Shown here piece after piece: positions 56,556 to 64,000 of a DNA stretch of 64,000 bases. Position 1 is the first letter of the stretch. The number at the start of each line of letters is the position of its first letter. The translations under genes were made by a program, and so were the position numbers. This DNA is from Pomphorhynchus laevis (taxonomy: Eukaryota; Acanthocephala; Palaeacanthocephala; Echinorhynchida; Pomphorhynchidae): NCBI GenBank assembly GCA_012934845.2, contig WNNJ02001799.1:62001-126000 (forward strand). The letters are read 5' to 3'. Below the pieces are notes generated by a model. That model was not told where the DNA came from. It saw nothing but the letters and a program-made list of their open reading frames with translations, and ran no database searches.

Positions 56556-57650
56556 ATTTATTGTGGAGAAGGAGCCATTGTGCAGGAATGTAGACGTTGT
56601 TTGAAGATTGGAAGTAACGAGGAAGGACGAACGCATGCTGGCAAACAATTCCAGGCAAGTGAATCAGCTACGTTAAAAGAGCGAAGACCATAGTTGGTTG
56701 AGTGCGAAGGGACTGGATAAGTAGATAATTACTTGATCGCATAGCCAATAAGGCAGAGCGCGAATTATCAAGATAAGCAAGTTGTAAGTTGGATAGTGAG
56801 GGACCAAATAGAATACGAAAGGTCACGATACGCAAACGAAATTCAATACGAAGGTTAATGGTGGACCAAAGTATAACAGGTAGTTGATTGGATATATTGT
56901 CGAATCAGCGAAGATTTAAGAGGACACGAGCAGCAAGGTTTATGATACGTTGGAGAGGTAAAAGCGCGGAATCGGAAGTGTTGGTAAAGTGGCCAATGCA
57001 ATAATCGATTCTGAAAAACAAGAGATACGTTATAAGATCGAGACAAGAGCGGAAGTTGATCAGCGACGGATATCACGAAGAAATAAGAAGTTAGAGCGAA
57101 CTTTGTCATGAACCAAAAAGTTTAAGAAAATTTTTGAAGTGTAAACCTAAGAAAACCATATTGTCAACGATTGGGTGAATGATCAAATTAATAGATAAAA
57201 TAGGTGGAGTTATGTCGAGGTGATAATTTATGATCCACTTGGTTTTGGAATTTTCATGATTAAGAGCTAGACGAAGAGAGGAACGATGGTTGGAGATATG
57301 CATAAGACAATTTCTGGAAGAAATAGCGAGGTCGTGGATACAGAAATGATGCGCATTAGAGTAGATGAGGATATCATCCGCAATCTGCATCAGATGAAAG
57401 TTATAGTCATGAGTTATAACAGACCAGTCGCTGAGAAGGGAAAAAGGAGAGGACCTTAAACGGAGCATTGTGGAACACCATACGAGATGGAAGAAGAGTT
57501 TGAGTAAACACAAAAATAGCGTTTGGTGAAATAAGATGTGAACAGGGGTACACTAGGAACGGAAAAACAATAGTTGTGACTAAGCCGAAAGAGTAGGGTA
57601 GAATCGACAATGCAAAATGCGAAGGTTCATCACTAGTTGCATCACATTAT
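56556..57650 (-). mobile_element. Family C-related LINE fragment C6, divergent
   Basis: On the minus strand, 57106-57513 encodes QIADDILIYSNAHHFCIHDL, SSLRLALNHENSKTKWI and MVFLGLHF. These parallel QYADDILIYAHAPAHRIHDI and LTFLGFHF of C1, with Ile replacing the Tyr of YADD. Upstream and downstream frames give the preceding RT motif and the C-terminus (NYGLRSFNVADSLAWNCLPA near 56680). It is clearly more diverged from C1 than C2-C5 are and so is probably an older subfamily. Confidence 0.75.
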
Positions 57651-57689
57651 TCACGTATGGTGTGCGAGCCATGTTTAGGAGACGTTACA

Positions 57690-58530
57690 GGGCTAGATCT
57701 AATAAATAATCAAAACAGATTATGTAGATAAATTCGGGCTAACCGTTTAAAATCGGAAAGGATGAATCGCAATGGCATTATAAATCAGGTCGACCCTACT
57801 CTCAAGAATGCCATCGAGCATGCATCAGTATCTGGATCATCTTCGTGGTTGTCAACATACCCAACAAACAGTTATTCTTCCAGAATAAGTAATACAGTCT
57901 TTCAAGATGCACTAGCCACCAGATACGGATTTCTCCATCCCTCATCACCGAAATACTGGCAATGTAAAGAACAAAACTCGATATCACACATTTTCTCGCG
58001 CCTTTTAGACGGCTTGCCATCAATAAGACACGATGACGTCCGTGATTTTCTAGCAAATCGATTATCCGAATGTTGTCATAACGTAGCAATCGAGCCGAAA
58101 CTATCCCACTGCATGATGAAATATGCTTCCAAAATCACGGTACAACTATTGATCGTGAAGCGAGACTTGACATATCATGTTCCGGAATCTTTGGAAACAG
58201 AACGGAGTGTACTTTGCTTGATATCTGCGTGCTCAACGCATACGCTTCCTCTAACTCCAGTAAGAGTATCGGACCATGCTTTGAATATCATGAACTAAGG
58301 AGGGAAATGAAGTATCTTGAGAGAGTAAATAGCATAGAGCATGCGTCATTTATTCCCGTAGTATTTTCGATGCTCGGTGGGGCGGGTACGAAGCGGCAAT
58401 CCTGTTAAAGAGAATCGCGAGCTCCCTGGCAAGGAGTCATAACAGCTCATACAACGATGAAATAACCAGATTACGTAGTGGCATCAGCGTTATCCTTGCA
58501 AAGATGATTTATCGTTGAGTCCATGGAGCT
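57690..58530 (+). pseudogene. Remnant of an RT-linked mobile-element module (nuclease-like)
   Basis: The region encodes SVSGSSSWLSTYPTNSYS, DALATRYGF, LPSIRHDDVRDFLANRL and VAIEPKLS. These recall a conserved module I know from reverse-transcriptase-bearing element proteins of cnidarians, sponges and others (pattern SWLTALP ... DALCLRYGW ... RHNxxRD ... EPxL). A later part has LDICVLNAYASSNSSKS, recalling the FDVRVTHPNAPSN segment of the same module. RH..RD and the paired Asp strands are compatible with a PD-(D/E)XK-like nuclease, which is inference. The element class is uncertain. It is a fossil with a few breaks, and no RT is visible beside it. Confidence 0.55.
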
Positions 58531-58602
58531 CGATCAGCTATAATAATTAATAAGTAATAATAATATTAATAATTATTAATCTTAGTTTAACTAAGATTTT
58601 AA

Positions 58603-58832
58603 ATAGTTGATACTGATCCATTATTGATAAATAATTATTAGAACTGGATCAAATAAAAAATGATTTTTTTGATATTTCGCTAACTACTGTTAGCATCTTC
58701 AGAACATTACTTATAATTTTTTAAATTAATGTAATTTTCTTAATATCCAAACAGTAGTGAAATATCAAAAACATTTCCTCTTTTCTTTGATCCAGCTCCA
58801 ATAATTTCTTATCACTAATGGATATCAACTAT
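58603..58832. mobile_element. 230-bp MITE with long terminal inverted repeats
   Basis: The ends ATAGTTGATA and TATCAACTAT are perfect complements. The inverted arms extend about 90 bp with scattered differences (for example CTGGATCAAA in the left arm against TTTGATCCAG in the right, and TTTTTGATATTTC against GAAATATCAAAAA). About 50 bp lie between the arms. TTTTAA directly flanks both sides (58597-58602, 58833-58838). It has no coding capacity, so it is a non-autonomous DNA transposon. A TTAA-type target within TTTTAA would fit piggyBac relatives, but the superfamily is not proven. Confidence 0.8.
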
Positions 58833-58839
58833 TTTTAAT

Positions 58840-59985
58840 GAATAATTAAATTTATTCATGATTAAATTAAAATAATTTAATCACGAATTACTAAATTATT
58901 ACTAATTAAATTATTGAGTCAACATGAAAAATAGATTAATACACTACATAGTTTGATATCTCTGTCTTGAAGTAGATCACTGAAAACTTTTGACAAACGA
59001 GTTTGGTAGAGTGATTAGAACAGAAGGCAAATGAAAAATGGGGTATAAACATCTTTCCCATCAAAAATATTATCATTAATTGATCATTATCGTTTTGTTA
59101 TTGGTTCTGTCAAGGTAAGGAGTAAAATTTGAATTTGATGATGCACGATAGGAAGTGTTCATTATCGACTAGTGACTGTAATAGTATGTGGTTATACTTT
59201 TTTGCTATTTATTAGAGACTGCAATAATAAATTGGATTAAGTATTAGATAAAACAATATTTGATAAAGTTCACGTTTAAGTAACAAAATGCGTCTAATTT
59301 TGTTTTTATGGAGAAAGCACACGGATAAAAAATATTATACGTATGAAATTATTTTTACATATATTCTTACAGTCATTATACAAAACGTTCAGCAATCATC
59401 AGTTTCTTTAATTACAGTTCACTTTTAACGTATCTATGACGTCAATATGACGTTATATTGGTGTACGCATATTGAGTTATATGCTCAACGCAAATCATAT
59501 ACTATGTATAATCTCCTTAAGGTATTTACTTCAGAAAAGACTGCCAAACGAATATAATTATAATAAAAAAGCTAGTACTTCGAAAATATGGACTCTTCCT
59601 CTTTCACATTTTAGTAAAGCGTAATGGAACCATCATTGAAAATTATTGAAATAGCTGATATCATTCAAAGATCGCTGTATAAAGCAATTTTAATTAGTCT
59701 TATTTGAATAACATAGAAACTGTTTGAACTTTCGACTAGGATAAGAAATCATGTAACCAACAGCATAAATCTACTTTGACTCTTAACTTTCTAAAATTAT
59801 TACATGTAATAAATATATATCAGATATATAATTTGTAATATGTAAAATTCAATTATTACATATTATATTGCTAGAGTTAGGCTGGTTAAACTATCTACCA
59901 GATAGTGTGATTTGAAAACCGACTTGCCCAGATTTGTATTATTGACAACGTCTTAGCTTTAGGGCTTTTTAGACAAATTAGAAGA
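58840..59985. other. AT-rich DNA, no gene recognised
   Basis: No ORF above background and no LINE motif on either strand. Confidence 0.5.
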
Positions 59986-59989
59986 AAGA

Positions 59990-60490
59990 GAAAAGAAAGA
60001 AATAATAATGTTGCTCATTCCCATTGATACCGCAATAAGCGCAATCTGTTGGTCGGGTCAATTTTCCAATAACGAACTTTTTATTTGAACATATTATAGT
60101 TTGAGAGAGCAGTCATTTCCTCAGGCAACGAATTCCAAATATTTAAAATTCTGTGAGATAACCTCTACGATTTAGTCAACCAACAGTGTGAACGTTTATA
60201 CAGAGTCCAACTGTACCCACGCAAGCCTGACTGTCGAAATCACACAAATCTAGAAGGGTATCCTTTCACTTCGTGAATCATCGCCAAGTAAGACATGCCT
60301 AAGCCTCAGTTATAAAACGCATGTTATACGAGTAACCTTTGAGATCAATGTACATACGAGATCCACGTCGCATAACTGTGTCGATTTCGTTTATTTCTTT
60401 CTTAATAATAGGGAAACTCGCTTGACCCAGTATTCCAAATGCAGATAATTCGTAGATAATTCGTAGATAATTCGTCTCGGCAATTCGAAT
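59990..60490 (-). mobile_element. Family D-type LINE C-terminal fragment D6
   Basis: On the minus strand IKKEINEIDTVMRRGSRMYI and LKGYSYNMRF resemble the VQRRATKLVPxLxxLSYEERL segment after the RT. LSHRILNIWNSLPEEMTALS follows in another frame. Several stops are present. Confidence 0.7.
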
Positions 60491-60539
60491 GTGCCACCGA
60501 TAGGAAGCTATGGGAATTTATGGATGGGGAACTTTTGCT

Positions 60540-62990
60540 TATCTAGCATGTTGATTTTCATACAAGGTTATCTTCCTCGTATTCTTCAGTTCTCGATCTT
60601 ATCTTTTCACATACAATTAACGACATCTATGACCTATGTTATGAAGTTCCTATAAGTAGCAGCAATCACTGCGTTATAAAGTTCAGTGTCAATATGGCCG
60701 GTTCCTAATTAGGCGACAATGCTGAGCTTGTATTATCAAAGCGCATGTGGCATAGTGTGAACGAATCTGATCTCTTAGAATATGCATCCTCTGTTGCATT
60801 TGACAATTTCAGTTCAGATGTTAGTCAACGTTGGCAGTTAATTCGTGACTGCTTATTAATGATATCAGACCACTTTGCTCCGATGAAGCAAATCGTGCCA
60901 TCTAAATGGAATAAACCTGAATGGTTTGACTCCGAATTGAAGACACTAATAAGACGACGTAATAAATTATACAGACAATGCCGCTTAGACTCATCACTTC
61001 GATTGAAGTACAATACATGTCGAAATCAGTGTATCGGGGCTAGATCTCGCAAACGCATAATCTATGAACGTCCACTAATCAATTCCATTAATTCAAACCC
61101 AAAGTTATTTTGGTCATGTATTCGTAGAAATAAATGTGTAAGACCTCTTATATCGTCTTTAAAGTGTGGTGAACAGCTGGTTAATTCGCAGTTAGATATT
61201 TCGGAGACATTCGCATATTCATTTAGGCTTAGTGCTATGAAATCTATCAGTAACGATAATGATAATATTAGGATAAGCAATTTGTTGCCGTTGGGGCATT
61301 TCACAGTTGAACAATCTTCTGTCTATGATGAGCTAGCTCGATTATCGATCAATTCATCTCCCTGTTCTGATGACATATATCTCTTTCTGATTAGAGCTTT
61401 AAGATCCATGCTAACTGTGACATTAACTGAACTGTTTTAAATGTCAATTGATAAATGCGAAATACCACCGAACTGAAAATGCGCAATTGTAGTTCCGGTT
61501 TTTAAGAAATGTGCCATGCACAATCCTGAAAATTACAAACCAGTGAGCTTAACTAGTATTGTCAGAAAAATTTTCGAACGGATAATCTATAGGTATGTTG
61601 TGAACTTATTGTGTCAATCAAATCAGATAAACCCATTTCAACATGGAATCGCCGTTGGACGATCGTGCATAACTAATTAACTTTGTGCTAGGGAGGCGTG
61701 GGTTAATGGCCTGTCTAACGGGATACCAGTTGACTGTGTCTTTATTGACTTTAGTATGGCTTTCGATCGTATACATCATGAAAATCTCATCGAAGTGCTT
61801 TTGGACTGTAAAATAAATCCGATTATTGTAAATTGGATCCACACATTCTTAACGCAACGCTCTTATCGTATTCGCGTTGGATCGAGCTTATCATCACTAT
61901 GTTCACTTACATTAGGTATACCTCAAGGCACTGTCTTAGGTCCACTACTTTTCAACATTTATCTAAACACATTGTTAAAACAGCTACACTGTCCGTATTT
62001 GGCTTTTGCCGATGATCTTAAAATCTGGTCAGTCAGCATTTTAACGCAGACCGACGTTTTAACGCAGACTCAGCATTTTAACGCAGACGTAAATAGAAGA
62101 CAATTCACGAATAAAGTATTCGGACAGGAGTAATAATAAATGTAGGTAAATGTGTCCATTTACGTTTTGGTCGGAGTGACATACATGCTGATTACATGTT
62201 AGGCGATAACATTGTATCTAGAGCGAATCACACACATGACCTTGGCAGAATTGTTCAGTCTTCTCTCAAGACTTGTATGAACACAGACAGAATATGTTCG
62301 AAAGGGCAAAGTGTTCTTTACTTATAGAAGAATTGCTTCAAATATTTGCCAGTAGAATGTTTTAAGCTACTGTACAACTCATTGGTTCGTATCACATTGA
62401 GTACATCATTCAATCATCATTTCCGTGCATTAAAGAGGAAATCAATTCACTTGATAATATATAAAGGCGAGGGTCTAGATTATGTAAAGAAGTTGCACAG
62501 TTTCCTTATGCGGCGAGACTAAGAATGCTAAGCATGTGTTCTATCCGGTCACGTTTAATGTGTTTAGATTTGGTAGCGTTGTATAAGATCGTTAAAGGTT
62601 ATAACGAATACCCAATAAATTGTGTAAATTTGAATCATCGTGCCTGTCATCAAGGACATAGTTTGCATCTTTAACTTAATATCACGGAAGGTGCCCTCGA
62701 ATATATCGTCTTTCGCATCGAGCTGTTAGCGTGTGGAGCATGTTACCGGACTTTTAAATATATATCCATGACATTGATATATTCAAACGAAAATTATTGA
62801 ATGGATACGACATCCTGAAAAGCAAACTATCTGAATGTCATACCCTTCAGATCAACGATAATTTCAACAATTTAACCTCGTTTTTTTCTCTTTTTATGAT
62901 TTTTTGTTTTGTCTATCTTTCAATGTGAACAGACTAAACAGCCTTCGGCCTTTGTCTTGTGTATTAATAATAAGAGCAAAAATAAAATTT
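60540..62990 (+). mobile_element. Family D LINE copy D1, 5'-truncated, with 3' end
   Basis: It starts in the endonuclease C-terminus (VLDLIFS, then SSSNHCVIKF where SDH is expected). The linker and RT start are open for 231 codons (60745-61440; PEWFDSELKTLIRRRNKL). A break separates these from VPVFKKC...NYKPVSLTSIVRKIFER (near 61500-61590) and from IDFSMAFDRIHHENL, GIPQGTVLGPLLFNIYLN and LAFADDLKIW (61756-62133). The C-terminus (RLMCLDLVALYKIVKGY, CHQGHSLHL) is in pieces. The 3' end near 62990 matches D4. Rex1/CR1-type. Confidence 0.85.
62034..62088. repeat. Three 18-bp tandem units inside the D1 RT
   Basis: TTTTAACGCAGAC occurs three times at about 18-base spacing, just after LAFADDLKIW. 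The expansion adds about 12 residues (LTQTD-type) to the RT in a region where sister copies have none. It is probably replication slippage after insertion. Confidence 0.75.
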
Positions 62991-63029
62991 TGAAAGCAAG
63001 AACTGAAATGAAGGAAATTGTATTTTTAA

Positions 63030-64000
63030 TGCAATATAAGACACATAGATTTCATATAAACATTATCCATGTTTAATCTGCTTTTAAGAGTTTTGACAAC
63101 GATGATTCCCAGATCTTTGTGATTAGATACCTTACTTAGCTAAGATCTACCAATATTATACGTATAGGAAATATTGCTCTTGCCAATTATTATCATCACA
63201 CATTTGTTAGCATTGAGCAAAAGACCAGTTGACCGACACTAAATATATAAACAATCAAGATCACTTTGTAATTAAGTACAATCCGACGAACTCTTGACAA
63301 TCCTTCAAATTTTGATATCGTCAGCAAACGCTAAGTGAGAATTTTTGAAGCGTAAAAGCAAATCGTTAATGAAGATAATAAACAGTAGCGGACCCAATAC
63401 GGAACCTTGGGGAATACCCGTTAAGATTTTTTTTGCTTTTTAAAATTGTGCTATTAATACGCACTCTAAATGATTTTTGAACAAGAAAATTCTTCACCGA
63501 ATTACATATTTCACAATAAATACCATAGTGACATAATAATGATACTATTCCTTCATGAGGCAATTTGTCAAAGGCCTGATAAAGTCCAAAAATACGACAT
63601 CTACTAGTTACCATCACTGAGAGCATTCACTCATTCTTCATAAACTGATAATAAATTAGTCAAGCAAGAGCGGCTTGGCCTTAAACCATGTTGAGAGTCT
63701 ACAAGGGCATGCATGCAATCAAAATGTAGGCACAGTTTCTTTCAACAATACATTCAAGTATCTATAAAAAATACTCTTGAGACTTATTGAACGAAAACCT
63801 GAGCATGTTTAAGCTGGAAGTCTATTAGCTATAGGGACAACAGTGGCAATTTTCCATGACTCAAGAATCCATGAATGACTCAAACTGTAAAAAAATAATA
63901 ATTGGGTTAAGACGCCACATAGCATTGGAGCTTAAACACGAACTGGGAAAGGTAAAATACCGTCGGGCCCAACCGACCCAAAATAATCAAGTTTTAAAAT
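63030..64000 (-). mobile_element. Family D-type LINE copy D7, runs off the window edge
   Basis: Minus-strand RT motifs in order: GPDGILPFPVRV (near 63970), WILESWKIATVVPI (63830-63870), YQAFDKLPHEGIVSLLCHYG (63520-63590), the GIPQGSVLGPLLFIIFINDL region (63365-63420) and LAFADDIKI (63310-63340). A C-terminal YLHKDLGI-like segment lies near 63100. Several frameshifts. The rest lies beyond 64000. Confidence 0.75.

Noticed and set aside
1-64000. LTR retroelements, rRNA and tRNA genes
   Set aside because: I looked for paired long direct repeats with protease/integrase motifs and for cloverleaf-like RNA genes and found nothing I could support.

Overview
This window looks like intergenic and repeat DNA from an animal, probably an invertebrate, whose lineage I cannot fix. 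The evidence is dense LINE (non-LTR) retrotransposons of Jockey/I-like and CR1/L2/Rex1-like kinds, one animal-type GMP synthase gene, and AT-rich unique DNA between LINEs that are visibly richer in G+C. I see no operons, rRNA, tRNA, CRISPR array or LTRs. Apart from GMP synthase (44426-46444, minus), nearly every coding stretch is a LINE or its remnant.

LINE groups used here. Family A (Jockey/I group) has a zinc-knuckle ORF1 and an APE endonuclease-reverse transcriptase ORF2. Its six copies are A1 1-2310(-), A2 2371-6207(+), A3 17857-21669(-), A4 21898-25660(+), A5 27281-31135(-) and A6 31173-35009(+). Target-site duplications are readable for A2-A6. Family B (CR1/Rex1-like) has copies at 11150-13085(-), 13086-17330(-) and 54175-56310(+). 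Family C (CR1/L2-like) has one copy with both ORFs open, C1 38779-43153(-), and six damaged ones. Family D is a looser set of Rex1/CR1-type fragments at 9390-11130, 17530-25925 (split), 48545-49020, 50580-51320, 59990-60490, 60540-62990 and 63030-64000.

Layout: 1-6.2 kb, head-to-head pair A1/A2. 6.2-9.4 kb, AT-rich DNA, a family C remnant holding a foreign acidic-repeat coding remnant, and a perfect hairpin. 9.4-17.5 kb, stacked minus-strand LINEs, one of them interrupted by a short SINE-like element. 17.5-26.1 kb, an old LINE endonuclease split by A3 and A4. 27.3-35.0 kb, pair A5/A6. 35.8-43.2 kb, an old family C copy carrying C1 inside its 3'UTR. 44.4-46.4 kb, GMP synthase. 46.5-51.3 kb, microsatellite and LINE fragments. 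51.3-54.1 kb, AT-rich desert. 54.2-58.5 kb, family B copy, a divergent family C fragment and a remnant of another RT-linked element. 58.6-58.8 kb, a MITE. 60-64 kb, family D.

Strongest observations: (i) all six family A copies lie in three head-to-head pairs, and the copies have almost no 5'UTR; (ii) a stem-loop 3' end is shared by family C LINEs and a short element with a 13-bp minisatellite head; (iii) C1 appears intact and sits in an older relative; (iv) nesting of A3 and A4 can be worked out from target-site duplications; (v) a 230-bp MITE has a clean TTTTAA duplication. All calls are from reading the sequence, without database searches.
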